From positions 1 to 64,000 of the forward strand of contig NZ_BOMM01000075.1 in the NCBI RefSeq assembly GCF_016862195.1: a stretch of 64,000 nucleotides of DNA. Direction: 5' to 3'. The notes beneath the pieces are model-generated. The model saw only the letters and a list, made by a program, of their open reading frames with translations. It did not search any database and had not been told where the DNA came from. The stretch is from Paractinoplanes ferrugineus. GTDB lineage: Bacteria; Actinomycetota; Actinomycetes; Mycobacteriales; Micromonosporaceae. Positions 50,334 to 59,309 of this stretch are shown here, in pieces. Positions within the stretch are counted from its first letter, which is position 1; every line of letters begins with the position of its first letter. Made by a program: the position numbers and the translations under genes.

Positions 50334-53300
50334 ATGGTCGCGCAGGTCAGGACGGTGTGCGGCTACTGCGGTGTGGGCTGCGGGATGGTGCTCGACATCG
50401 AGTCCGGTCCGGACGGCCGGCGCCGTGCGGTGAAGGTCCGGGGGGACCGCGAGCATCCGGCCAACTTCGGGCGCCTGTGCACCAAGGGGGCCACGAGCGC
50501 GGACATGCTGAACGCGCCGGGCCGGCTGGGCACCGCGCTGGTGCGAGCCGGGCGGGCCGCCGCGGCCACCGAAACCCCTGTCGAGCGGGCCGTCGCGGAG
50601 GCCGGGCGGCGGCTCCGGGAGATCATCGAGAGGTACGGGCCGGACTCCGTCGCGCTCTACGTGTCGGGGCAGATGACGCTCGAGGCCCAGTACCTGTCCA
50701 ACAAGCTGGCCAAGGGTTTCATCGGCACGAACAACATCGAGTCCAACTCGCGTCTCTGCATGGCGAGTGCGGGCACCGGCTACAAGCTGTCGCTCGGGGC
50801 CGACGGGCCGCCCGGCTCCTACGACGACCTCGAGCACGCCGACGTGTTCCTGGTGATCGGGGCCAACATGGCGGACTGCCACCCGATCCTGTTCCTGCGG
50901 ATGATGGAGCGGGTCAAGGCCGGGGCGAAACTGATAGTCGTCGACCCCCGGCGCAACGGCACCGCCGACAAGGCCGACCTCCACCTGCCGATCCGGGCCG
51001 GCACCGATCTGGCTCTGCTCAACGGCCTGCTCCACCTTCTCGTCGAGAACGGCCAGGTCGACGAGGAGTTCATCACCTCGTACACCACCGGTTGGGAGGC
51101 GATGCCGGATCTCCTGGCCGAATATCCGCCGGGGGTCGTGGCGGAGACCACCGGGCTCGCCGAGGCCGACATCCGGCGGGCGGCGCAGTGGATCGGGGCG
51201 GCCGGCAACTGGGTGACGCTGTGGACGATGGGGCTCAACCAGAGCACGCACGGCACCTGGAACACCAACGCCATCTGCAATCTGCACCTGGCCACCGGCG
51301 CGATCTGCCGCACCGGGTCGGGGCCGCTCTCGCTCACCGGGCAGCCCAACGCGATGGGCGGCCGGGAGATGGGCTACATGGGGCCCGGCCTGCCGGGGCA
51401 GCGGTCGGTGCTGGTGCCGGCCGACCGCGAGTTCGTGGAGAACGCGTGGGGGCTGCGGCCCGGGACGCTGCGCACCGACGTCGGCAAGGGCACTGTCGAG
51501 ATGTTCGAGCGGATGGCCGCCGGCGAGATCAAGGCGTGCTGGATCATCTGCACCAACCCGGTCGCGTCGGTCGGCAACCGGCGCACGGTGATCGAGGGGC
51601 TCGAGGCCGCCGAGCTGGTGATCACGCAGGACGCGTACGCCGAGACGGAGACCAACGCGTACGCCGACATCGTGCTGCCCGCGGCGATGTGGTCGGAGAC
51701 CGACGGCGTGATGATCAATTCGGAGCGGAACCTGACGCTCGTGCACCCGGCGGTGGATCCGCCGGGCGAGGCCCTGCCGGACTGGCGGCTGATCGCGATG
51801 CTCGCGGGGCAGCTCGGCCACGGCGCCGACTTCGCCTACGACAGCGCCGAGGAGATCCTCGACGAGATCAAGCAGTTCTGGAACCCGCAGACCGGGTACG
51901 ACCTGCGCGGCGTCACCTATGAACGCCTCGCCGCGGGTCCCGTGCAGTGGCCCGCCCCGCCGGGTGCGGGGGACCGCAACCCGATCCGCTATCGCAACGA
52001 CGGCTCCCGGGAGCGGGCCGACGGCACCCGGCCCGAGCTGATCTTCCCCACGCCCAGCGGCCGGGCGGTCTTCCACGCGCGGCCGCACATGCCGCCCGCC
52101 GAACTGCCGGACGACGATTTCCCGTTCGTGCTCAACACCGGCCGCTTGCAGCACCAGTGGCACACGCTCACCAAGACCGGCCGTGTCGAGAAGCTGAACA
52201 AGCTCAACCCGGGCCCGTTCGTCGAGGTCAACCCGGCCGACGCGGCGCGCCTGGGCGTGCGCGAGGGCGACCCGGTCGAGATCGCGTCGCGGCGCGGGCG
52301 CGCGGTGCTGCCGGCGGTGGTCACCGATCGGGTCCAGCCGGGCGACTGCTTCGCGCCGTTCCATTGGCACGACCTGTTCGGCGAGTACGTGAGCGTCAAC
52401 GCGGTGACCAGCGACGCCGTCGACCCGTTGTCGTTCCAGCCGGAGCTGAAGGTGTGCGCGGTCGCGCTGACCCCGATCGCGGTGCCGCCGACCGCGACCG
52501 CCGCACTCGCCGGGCCGCTCCCGGTGCCCGGGGACGGCGGACCCGGGTCGGGACTGCGGGAGATGCTCGGCCTGCCGGCCGCGCCGGTGCTCGACGACGC
52601 GGGACGGCACTACTTCGCCGGCTACCTCACCGGGCTGGCGTCCCGGCCGGCCGGGACCGGCACGCCCCCCACGCTGCCGGCCGGCGCGCCGTTCGACCCG
52701 GCGACCGCGGCCTGGCTCAACGGTGCGCTGGCGGGGGCGTTCACCGGCGTACCGGAGAAGCCGCCGGCGGCGGCTCCCGGCCGGACCCTGCAGGTGCTCT
52801 GGGCCTCGCAGACCGGGAACGCGGCGGAGTTCGCCCAGGCGGTGGGGCAGCGGCTGGCGTCGGCCGGGCAGAGCGTGACGCTGCGTGGCATGGACGGCGC
52901 GGCGACCGAACTCCTCGAAGCCGACGGCGATCTACTCATCGTGACCAGTACGTTCGGCGACGGCGACGCGCCCGACAACGGGACGGGGTTCTGGCAGTCG
53001 CTCGCGGGGGCCGACGCGCCCCGCCTCGACGGGCGCCGTTACGCGGTGCTGGCGTTCGGGGACTCCAGTTACGACGACTTCTGCGGGCACGGGCGGCGGC
53101 TCGACGACCGGCTGGCCGAACTGGGGGCGGTGCGGATCGCGCCGCGGGTCGACTGCGAACCGGATTTCGAGGAGGCCGCCAACGGGTGGCTCGACGAAGT
53201 CGTCGTCGCGCTCACCGCCCCGGTCGTGGTGCCCGCGCCGCAACCGACGAGAGCGGCGCCGCTGACCGCTGTGCTCTGCGGAAATGAACTGCTCAGCAAG

Positions 53301-54338
53301 CCCGGGTCGGCCAAGGAGGTCCGGCGGTTCACTTTCGACACCGGGGGCCGGCTCGACTATTCGGTGGGCGACGCGCTCGGGGTCTGGCCGACGAATTGCC
53401 CGGCGCTCGTCGAGGAATGGCTCGCGGTCACCGGATTGCGCGCCGATCAGGTGATCGATCTCGACGGCGAGAAAGAGCTTTCCGACGCGCTGTCGCGCGA
53501 TCTCGACATCACCCGGATAACTCCGGATCTGCTGCGCTTCCTGGCGGACGGGACGGGGGACGCCTGGCTGCGTACGCTGCTGCGGCCGGACAACAAGGGG
53601 GAGCTGGCCAAGTTCACCTGGGGGCGGCAGGCCGCCGACCTGATCGCCGAATATCCCGTCCGGGCCGCCGCCCAGGAGTGGGCGGGCGTGCTCAAACGGC
53701 TCCAGCCACGGCTGTACTCGATCTCGTCGACGCCGCTCACCGACCCCGCCCGGGTCAGCCTCACCGTGTCCGTGGTCCGGTTCGACAACGCGCGCGGCAC
53801 CTCCCGCAAGGGCGTGTGCTCGACGTTCCTGGCCGACACGGCCGCCGAGGTGCCGGTGTTCGTGCAGCGCTCGCCGCACTTCCGGCCGCCCGCCGACCCC
53901 GCCACAGCGATGATCATGGTGGGCCCGGGAACCGGGGTGGCGCCGTTCGTCGGCTTCCTGCGCGAGCGCCAGGCCCGCGGCGCGACCGGCGCGAACTGGC
54001 TGTTCTTCGGTGAGCAGCGGCAGGAGACCGACTTCTACTACGCCGACGAGCTCGCCCAGCTCCGCACCGACGGCGTCCTCGACCGGCTCGACCTGGCGTT
54101 CTCCCGTGACCAGCGGAGCAAGATCTACGTGCAGGACCGGATGCGCGAGCACGGCGCCCAGCTCTGGTCCTGGTTGCGCGACGGAGCGCACCTCTACGTC
54201 TGCGGCGACGCCTCCCGGATGGCCCGCGACGTCGACCGGGCGCTGCGCGACATCGCCGCGGCGCACGGCCGGGTGGACCCCGACGAGTACGTCAAGCAGC
54301 TCTCCGCCGAGAAGCGGTACGTCCGCGACGTGTACTGA
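50334..54338 (+). CDS. Assimilatory nitrate reductase fused to CysJ-type flavoprotein reductase
   Basis: 1,334 residues. N-terminal [4Fe-4S] site Cys9-x2-Cys12-x3-Cys16 and Cys49 (CGYCGVGCG, GRLCTKG), then a molybdopterin oxidoreductase domain to about 715 with the Mo-ligand Cys in NSRLCMASAGTGYK and GPLSLTGQPNAMGGREMGYM. From about 817 a flavodoxin domain (VLWASQTGNAAEFAQAV), then FAD- and NADPH-binding domains as in CysJ (PRLYSISSTPL, MIMVGPGTGVAPFVGFLRER, YVCGDASRMARDVDRAL). It reduces nitrate to nitrite with NADPH in a single cytoplasmic chain. ATG 50334 follows GGAGAGGGG. The nitrite reductase must lie elsewhere. Sulfite-reductase-like names for the C-terminal part reflect homology only. 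Confidence 0.92.
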   Translation: MVAQVRTVCGYCGVGCGMVLDIESGPDGRRRAVKVRGDREHPANFGRLCTKGATSADMLNAPGRLGTALVRAGRAAAATETPVERAVAEAGRRLREIIERYGPDSVALYVSGQMTLEAQYLSNKLAKGFIGTNNIESNSRLCMASAGTGYKLSLGADGPPGSYDDLEHADVFLVIGANMADCHPILFLRMMERVKAGAKLIVVDPRRNGTADKADLHLPIRAGTDLALLNGLLHLLVENGQVDEEFITSYTTGWEAMPDLLAEYPPGVVAETTGLAEADIRRAAQWIGAAGNWVTLWTMGLNQSTHGTWNTNAICNLHLATGAICRTGSGPLSLTGQPNAMGGREMGYMGPGLPGQRSVLVPADREFVENAWGLRPGTLRTDVGKGTVEMFERMAAGEIKACWIICTNPVASVGNRRTVIEGLEAAELVITQDAYAETETNAYADIVLPAAMWSETDGVMINSERNLTLVHPAVDPPGEALPDWRLIAMLAGQLGHGADFAYDSAEEILDEIKQFWNPQTGYDLRGVTYERLAAGPVQWPAPPGAGDRNPIRYRNDGSRERADGTRPELIFPTPSGRAVFHARPHMPPAELPDDDFPFVLNTGRLQHQWHTLTKTGRVEKLNKLNPGPFVEVNPADAARLGVREGDPVEIASRRGRAVLPAVVTDRVQPGDCFAPFHWHDLFGEYVSVNAVTSDAVDPLSFQPELKVCAVALTPIAVPPTATAALAGPLPVPGDGGPGSGLREMLGLPAAPVLDDAGRHYFAGYLTGLASRPAGTGTPPTLPAGAPFDPATAAWLNGALAGAFTGVPEKPPAAAPGRTLQVLWASQTGNAAEFAQAVGQRLASAGQSVTLRGMDGAATELLEADGDLLIVTSTFGDGDAPDNGTGFWQSLAGADAPRLDGRRYAVLAFGDSSYDDFCGHGRRLDDRLAELGAVRIAPRVDCEPDFEEAANGWLDEVVVALTAPVVVPAPQPTRAAPLTAVLCGNELLSKPGSAKEVRRFTFDTGGRLDYSVGDALGVWPTNCPALVEEWLAVTGLRADQVIDLDGEKELSDALSRDLDITRITPDLLRFLADGTGDAWLRTLLRPDNKGELAKFTWGRQAADLIAEYPVRAAAQEWAGVLKRLQPRLYSISSTPLTDPARVSLTVSVVRFDNARGTSRKGVCSTFLADTAAEVPVFVQRSPHFRPPADPATAMIMVGPGTGVAPFVGFLRERQARGATGANWLFFGEQRQETDFYYADELAQLRTDGVLDRLDLAFSRDQRSKIYVQDRMREHGAQLWSWLRDGAHLYVCGDASRMARDVDRALRDIAAAHGRVDPDEYVKQLSAEKRYVRDVY

Positions 54339-54424
54339 CTCGAGCGCGCGACGGTCCCGCTCGGCCGGTCCCGGCCGGCGGCGCCCGGGGCGACGCCGGT
54401 GGGGTCGCGGCTGCAATGAAGTGT

Positions 54425-54459
54425 TGAAACGGTTCAGATTTTGAACTCCGAAACTTACG
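54425..54459 (+). promoter_or_regulatory. Two LacI-type operators upstream of the xylanase gene
   Basis: TGAAACGGTTCA (54425-54436) is a near-perfect LacI-family palindrome. CGAAACTTACG (54449-54459) differs by one base from the CGAAACTTTCG element reported upstream of Streptomyces xylanase genes. Both precede the terminator at 54468, so if they control a promoter here the hairpin would be inside the xylanase leader. Confidence 0.55.
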
Positions 54460-54467
54460 GAAACCAG

Positions 54468-54491
54468 GACCGGGCGATTCGCCCGGTCTTT
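54468..54491 (+). terminator. Rho-independent terminator or attenuator
   Basis: GACCGGGCG-ATT-CGCCCGGTC followed by TTT: a perfect 9-bp GC stem and T-run, the most classical terminator in the window. It is 130 bp after the nitrate reductase stop and 176 bp before the xylanase ATG. Confidence 0.85.
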
Positions 54492-54507
54492 CCCCTGTAA
54501 AGGGGCG

Positions 54508-54535
54508 TAATACGGGCGTATGGGAGCGTGCCCAT
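54508..54535 (+). promoter_or_regulatory. Xylanase promoter with CebR-like palindrome
   Basis: TAATAC (54508-54513) is a good -10. ATGGGAGCGTGCCCAT (54520-54535) lies over the likely start point and matches the CebR box TGGGAGCGCTCCCA at 12 of 14 positions. No clear -35 is seen. Confidence 0.55.
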
Positions 54536-54666
54536 GAAAAGTCAGCCGTTGAGATTTCCGGAACCTGGCGTTAATGTTTCGATCGATCCGGATCACTTTC
54601 TGCTGTCGGTCGAGGCGCCACCGCCGCGGCCCATCCGTCCCCTTCGCAGCTGGAAGGCATCGGCAC

Positions 54667-56088
54667 ATGAACAGATCCCCCCGGCGGCGCGTCCTCGCCG
54701 CCACCCTCTCGACCGCCGCGGCGGTCCTCGTCGCCGGCGGCACCGTGCTGCTCTCCGCCGGCAACGCGGACGCCGCCACCACGCTCGGCGCGTCCGCCCA
54801 GGCCACCGGGCGTTACTTCGGAACCGCGGTCGCGGCCTACAAGCTGAGCGACAGCGTGTACTCGACCATCCTCGACCGCGAGTTCGACATGGTGACCCCC
54901 GAGAACGAGATGAAGTGGGACGCCACCGAGCCGGTCCAGAACTCGTTCAGCTACGGCAGCGCCGACCAGATCGTCAACCACGCGCTGGCGCACAACCAGC
55001 GCGTCCGCGGGCACGCCCTGGCCTGGCACCAGCAGCAGCCGTCCTGGGCGCAGTCGCTGAGCGGCACCGCCCTGCGCAACGCGATGGTCAACCACATCAC
55101 CAACGTCGCCACCCACTACAAGGGCAAGATCTACTCCTGGGACGTGGTGAACGAGGCGTTCGCCGACGGCGGTGGCGGCGGGCGCCGCGACTCCAGCCTG
55201 CAGCGCACCGGCAACGACTGGATCGAGGTGGCGTTCCAGACCGCGCGGGCCGCCGACCCCGGCGCCAAGCTCTGCTACAACGACTACAACACCGACGGCG
55301 TCAACGCGAAGTCGACCGGGGTCTACAACATGGTCAAGGACTTCAAGGCCCGCGGGGTGCCGATCGACTGCGTCGGGTTCCAGTCGCACCTCAACTCCGG
55401 TTCGCCGTACACCGCCGACTACCAGGCCAACCTGCAGCGCTTCGCCGACCTCGGCGTCGACGTGCAGATCACCGAGCTGGACATCGCCGGGTCGGGGTCG
55501 GCCCAGGCCACCACCTACGCCAACGTGGTGAAGTCCTGCCTCGCGGTGACCCGCTGCAACGGCATCACGGTGTGGGGCATCCGCGACTCGGACTCCTGGC
55601 GGGCGAGCGACACCCCGCTGCTGTTCGACAACAGCGGGAACAAGAAGGCGGCCTACACGTCGGCTCTGGACGCGCTGAACTCCGGCGGCACCACCAACCC
55701 GACGTCCTCCCCGACGTCGACCCCGAGCACATCGCCCAGCGCGTCCCTGCCGCCCTCGACCTCGCCGCCGCCCTCGAGCTCACCGAGCACCGGCACCGCC
55801 GGCTGCACCGCCACGGTCAGCCTCAACCAGTGGACCGGCGGCTTCGTCGCCACGGTCAAGGTCGCCGCGGGCTCGACCCCGATCAACGGCTGGACGGTCG
55901 GGGTCACCCTGCCCTCCGGTGCCACCGTCACCAACTCGTGGAGCTCGACGGCGGGCGGCTCGAACGGCTCGGTGAGCTTCACCAACGTCAGTTACAACGG
56001 CTCGGTGAACGCGGGCGCGAGCACCGAGTTCGGTTTCCAGGGCACCGGCGTCGGCCCGTCCGCGACGCCCACCTGCACCGCCCGATAG
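54667..56088 (+). CDS. Secreted GH10 endo-beta-1,4-xylanase with CBM2
   Basis: 473-residue exported enzyme. Signal peptide about 1-37 with a twin-Arg-like RSPRRRV start, so Tat export is possible. GH10 barrel about 40-340: MKWDATEP, RGHALAWHQQ, acid/base Glu164 in WDVVNEAF, nucleophile Glu270 in QITELDI, GITVWGIRDSDSWR. Then a Thr/Ser/Pro linker (345-378) and C-terminal CBM2 with WTGGF and terminal Cys pair. Cuts xylan backbones. ATG 54667 chosen with GGAAGG 9 nt upstream; an in-frame GTT-preceded start at 54574 would add 31 non-signal residues. Precedes the CE1 esterase by 64 bp. Confidence 0.95.
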   Translation: MNRSPRRRVLAATLSTAAAVLVAGGTVLLSAGNADAATTLGASAQATGRYFGTAVAAYKLSDSVYSTILDREFDMVTPENEMKWDATEPVQNSFSYGSADQIVNHALAHNQRVRGHALAWHQQQPSWAQSLSGTALRNAMVNHITNVATHYKGKIYSWDVVNEAFADGGGGGRRDSSLQRTGNDWIEVAFQTARAADPGAKLCYNDYNTDGVNAKSTGVYNMVKDFKARGVPIDCVGFQSHLNSGSPYTADYQANLQRFADLGVDVQITELDIAGSGSAQATTYANVVKSCLAVTRCNGITVWGIRDSDSWRASDTPLLFDNSGNKKAAYTSALDALNSGGTTNPTSSPTSTPSTSPSASLPPSTSPPPSSSPSTGTAGCTATVSLNQWTGGFVATVKVAAGSTPINGWTVGVTLPSGATVTNSWSSTAGGSNGSVSFTNVSYNGSVNAGASTEFGFQGTGVGPSATPTCTAR

Positions 56089-56152
56089 GTGGCGGCGGCC
56101 GCGGAACTCCCCCGTCCGGTGTTCCGCGGCCCCGCCCAAGTGGAGGACCCAG

Positions 56153-57526
56153 ATGAAGAAACTGCTCGCCGCCTTCGCCGCGGTCGCGGCGATCGTGCTC
56201 GGCGTGACGCTCCCGTCCTCGCCGGCCGCCGCCGCCTCGCTCACCGAGGTCACCGGCTTCGGCACCAACCCCACCGGTCTGCGCATGCACCTGTACGTGC
56301 CGGACCGGCTCGCCAGCAACCCGGGGCTGCTCGTGGCCGTGCACTACTGCACCGGCTCCGGACCGGCGTTCTACTCCGGCACCGAGTTCGCGTCCCTGGC
56401 CAACACGTACGGCTTCATCGTCATCTATCCCTCGACGACCCGGTCCGGTAACTGTTACGACAACTCGTCGGCCGGTGCCCTCAAGCACGACGGCAACAGC
56501 GACCCGGTCGGCATCGTCAGCATGGTGCGTTACGTCCAGTCCCGCTACCGCACCGACGTGAACCGCACCTTCGTCACCGGCGCCTCGTCCGGCGGCATGA
56601 TGACCAACGTCCTGCTCGGCGACTACCCGGACGTCTTCGCGGCGGGCTCGGCGTTCATGGGCGTACCGTTCGGCTGCTTCGCCGCCAGCGCCGGCGACCC
56701 GACCAACCCGGCCAACCAGGCCGGCTGGAACAGCACCTGCTCGTCCGGCCAGTCCATCAAGACCCCGGCCCAGTGGGGCGACCTGGTGCGCGCCGCCTAC
56801 CCGGGGTACACCGGCCGGCGTCCGCGGGTGCAGCTCTTCCACGGGCAGACCGACACCACGCTGGCCTACCCGAACTTCGGGGAAGAGATCAAGCAGTGGA
56901 CCAACGTGCTGGGGGTGAGCCAGACCCCGGTCTTCACGGACACGCCGCAGTCCGGCTGGACCCGCACCCGCTACGGCACCAACACGGTCCAGGCCCCGGT
57001 CGAGGGCATCAGCGTCGCCAACGTCGGCCACTCGCTGCCGCTGGCCGGGCAGGCCCGGATGGCGATCTCCTTCTTCGGCCTCGACACCAACCCGACCACG
57101 CCGCCGACGACGCCCCCGACCACCCCGCCCACGACACCGCCGACCACCCCGCCCACGACGCCGCCGACCACCCCGCCCACGACCGGGCCGACCAGCGGGG
57201 CGCCGAGCGGCACCTGCAAGGTCGTCAACGCGGTGAGCGCCTGGAACTCCGGCCTGACCAACAACATCACCGTCACCAACACGAGCGGTGCGGCGGTCAA
57301 CGGTTGGCGCCTGGCCTTCACCCTGCCCGCCGGCCAGGTCATCACCAGCGGCTGGAACGCCACCTACAGCCCGAGTTCCGGCGCGGTGACCGCGACCAAC
57401 GTCGCCTACAACGGCGGCATCCCGGCCGGTGGCTCGGTGACCTTCGGCTACCAGGCCACCCACACCGGCAACAGCGCCGCCCCCGGCGCTTTCACCCTCA
57501 ACGGCGGAGCCTGCTCCACCAGCTGA
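56153..57526 (+). CDS. Secreted PHB-depolymerase-type (CE1) esterase with CBM2
   Basis: 457-residue exported esterase: signal peptide 1-27, alpha/beta-hydrolase domain to about 310 with nucleophile in TGASSGGMMTNVL (Ser near 145), AVHYCTGSG (oxyanion), LFHGQTDTT (Asp) and VGHSLP (His). A strictly repeated PTTP linker (about 315-345) leads to a C-terminal CBM2. Relatives are acetylxylan or feruloyl esterases of family CE1. Immediately downstream of the GH10 xylanase, so the two form a xylan-degrading operon in which the esterase removes side groups that block the xylanase. Confidence 0.9.
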   Translation: MKKLLAAFAAVAAIVLGVTLPSSPAAAASLTEVTGFGTNPTGLRMHLYVPDRLASNPGLLVAVHYCTGSGPAFYSGTEFASLANTYGFIVIYPSTTRSGNCYDNSSAGALKHDGNSDPVGIVSMVRYVQSRYRTDVNRTFVTGASSGGMMTNVLLGDYPDVFAAGSAFMGVPFGCFAASAGDPTNPANQAGWNSTCSSGQSIKTPAQWGDLVRAAYPGYTGRRPRVQLFHGQTDTTLAYPNFGEEIKQWTNVLGVSQTPVFTDTPQSGWTRTRYGTNTVQAPVEGISVANVGHSLPLAGQARMAISFFGLDTNPTTPPTTPPTTPPTTPPTTPPTTPPTTPPTTGPTSGAPSGTCKVVNAVSAWNSGLTNNITVTNTSGAAVNGWRLAFTLPAGQVITSGWNATYSPSSGAVTATNVAYNGGIPAGGSVTFGYQATHTGNSAAPGAFTLNGGACSTS

Positions 57527-57694
57527 CCGGTTCCACCGCCGGTTCAGCACCGGCGTCGCCGCGGGGCTCCGGCTCCGCGGCGACGCCGCGCCGTCGGTCC
57601 GGACGCGATACCCGATCATCGATCGACAACAGCCGTCCGGTCGACGACGCCGGCCCGATCCGTCTCGTTGGGCGGGTGACGCGGTCGGCCTGGT

Positions 57695-57742
57695 GGGCTG
57701 GTGGTCGACCGGGCTGGTGGTCGACCGGGTTGGTGGTCGGCC
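57695..57742 (+). repeat. 3 x 16-bp tandem repeat
   Basis: Two exact 16-bp units GGGCTGGTGGTCGACC and a third with two changes, in the 258-bp gap before the next gene. The gap otherwise holds no recognised gene; the repeats may be a protein-binding array or replication slippage. Confidence 0.85.
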
Positions 57743-57784
57743 GGGCACACCAGAGCGGTACCGGCCCTCCGCGGAGCCGCGCCC

Positions 57785-58606
57785 ATGACGTACGACCCGT
57801 ACCGGCCGCCGTCCAGACGGACCGGCGGCAGGCTGCCACCAGTCGTCAGTGGTCACGTCTACGGCAGTGCGCCACTACCGCCGGAACGGGCCCCCGACCC
57901 GGAACCGCCTCGGCGGCCTCGGTGGCCGTACGCGGTGCTCGCGGCGGCGCTCCTCGTCCTGGCCGGCGGCACGTGGACGCTCTACAGCCGGAATCTGATC
58001 TTCAAGGACTCGGGGATCAAGGCCTGTACGGCCATGCGGGACGGCACGAGTGCCCTGCAGGGCGGACAGCCGAACGCGCGGCGGATGACCGAGCAGCAAT
58101 ACCGGGAACTGCGGGCGGTGTTCGAGGACTCGCGATACGACGACATCCGCCGCCATGGCACCCGGCTGACCGACCTGGTCTGGCAGATGTCCCAGGGCCC
58201 CGAGGCCGACGGCACTGCCCTCGGCTATCTGCAGCCGCTCACCGAGCACCTGACCGGTCTGCAGTCGGCCTGTGCGGACCAGGGGGTGTTCGTCACTCTC
58301 CAACCGGCCGCCGCCTACACCGGTGAACGCCGGCCGGAGCGGACCGCGGTGGGCCGATGCTCCGACGTCTTCCGCGGCGGCAAGGTGATCGACCAGGGGG
58401 CCGGCGCCGGCCGATGCCTCAGCCCGGCCGGCGAGGTCCAGGCCGTGGCGTCCTTCGGCTGCACCGACGGACGCAAGCTCTACGAGTTGGACGCGACAAG
58501 CGGTGCAGCCGGGTACGGGTTCTCGGGCTCGACCTTCGAGGAGGTCGACGGCGACCTCGCGGCGGACGCCGGCTACCGCACCGCCGTGCGAAGTTGCCTG
58601 GGCTAG
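57785..58606 (+). CDS. Hypothetical membrane-anchored extracellular protein
   Basis: 273 residues: Pro-rich cytoplasmic N-terminus (MTYDPYRPPSRRTGG), one membrane helix (WPYAVLAAALLVLAGGTWTL, about 56-75) and a soluble outer domain with four or more Cys (KACTAMRD, QSACADQG, GRCSDVF, GRCLSPAG, SFGCTDG, RSCLG), likely disulfide-linked. No known family recognised. ATG 57785 chosen; frames further upstream read through the tandem repeats. Single gene. Confidence 0.65.
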   Translation: MTYDPYRPPSRRTGGRLPPVVSGHVYGSAPLPPERAPDPEPPRRPRWPYAVLAAALLVLAGGTWTLYSRNLIFKDSGIKACTAMRDGTSALQGGQPNARRMTEQQYRELRAVFEDSRYDDIRRHGTRLTDLVWQMSQGPEADGTALGYLQPLTEHLTGLQSACADQGVFVTLQPAAAYTGERRPERTAVGRCSDVFRGGKVIDQGAGAGRCLSPAGEVQAVASFGCTDGRKLYELDATSGAAGYGFSGSTFEEVDGDLAADAGYRTAVRSCLG

Positions 58607-58658
58607 CCGCCCGGCCCGATCCGGTGTGCTCGTGGGCGGGGGCGGGTAACGGGCGGGC

Positions 58659-59309
58659 ATGGAGCTCGGGCCGGGAGAGCCGGCGGCTGGTCCCTGGCGG
58701 GTGGTGCCGCTGCCGGAGTTCGCCGCGTCGCTGGGCGGCGCGACGGCCGGGCGGCCCCGGATCGTCGCGGTGGACGGCCGGGGCGGGGGTGGCAAGACGG
58801 CGCTGGCCGAGCGGCTCCGCCGGGTCCTGCCACGGGCCGCCGTCGTGCACTCCGACGACGTGGCGTGGGGGCACGCGCGATTCGGCTGGGACGATCTGAT
58901 GATCGACGGGGTGCTGCGGCCGCTGCACGCCGGGCGGCCGGTCGACTTCCGGCCGCCGGGGTGGGATCAGGACTTCCGGGCCGGCCATCTCGAGGTGGCG
59001 GCGGGCGCGGCCACCGTGCTCATCGAGGGTGTCGGGGTCTCCCGGCGCAGCCTGGTGCCATGGCTCGACGTGGCGGTGTGGGTGCAGTCCGACTTCGGGG
59101 AGGCCCGGCGGCGCGGCATCGAGCGGGACATGGCCGAGTTGGGGCGCACCCCGGACGAGGCGGTCCGGCTGTGGGCCGAGTGGGAGGCCGAGGAGGTGCC
59201 GTTCCTGCTGGCGGACAAGCCGTGGGAGCGGGCGCACCTCGTCGTCGGCACCGCCTCGTCGCGGCCGCACGACCCGGCGACCGAAGTGGTCGTCTCAGGC
59301 GGTTCGTAG
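58659..59309 (+). CDS. Uridine kinase-like P-loop ATPase
   Basis: 216-residue P-loop protein: Walker A GRGGGGKT (residues 40-47), HSDDVAWGHARFGWDD (substrate and Mg site of the nucleoside kinase-like fold), VLIEGVGVSRRSL (Walker B-like) and a lid with RRRGIERDMAELGR. It resembles uridine/phosphoribulokinase-type small-molecule kinases seen singly in actinobacteria; the substrate is unknown. ATG 58659. Its 3' end overlaps that of the next, opposite gene by 15 bp. Confidence 0.75.
   Translation: MELGPGEPAAGPWRVVPLPEFAASLGGATAGRPRIVAVDGRGGGGKTALAERLRRVLPRAAVVHSDDVAWGHARFGWDDLMIDGVLRPLHAGRPVDFRPPGWDQDFRAGHLEVAAGAATVLIEGVGVSRRSLVPWLDVAVWVQSDFGEARRRGIERDMAELGRTPDEAVRLWAEWEAEEVPFLLADKPWERAHLVVGTASSRPHDPATEVVVSGGS

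Noticed and set aside
57090..57190. 12-bp repeats resembling a minisatellite
   Set aside because: They encode the PTTP linker of the CE1 esterase, a normal feature of secreted CBM2 enzymes.
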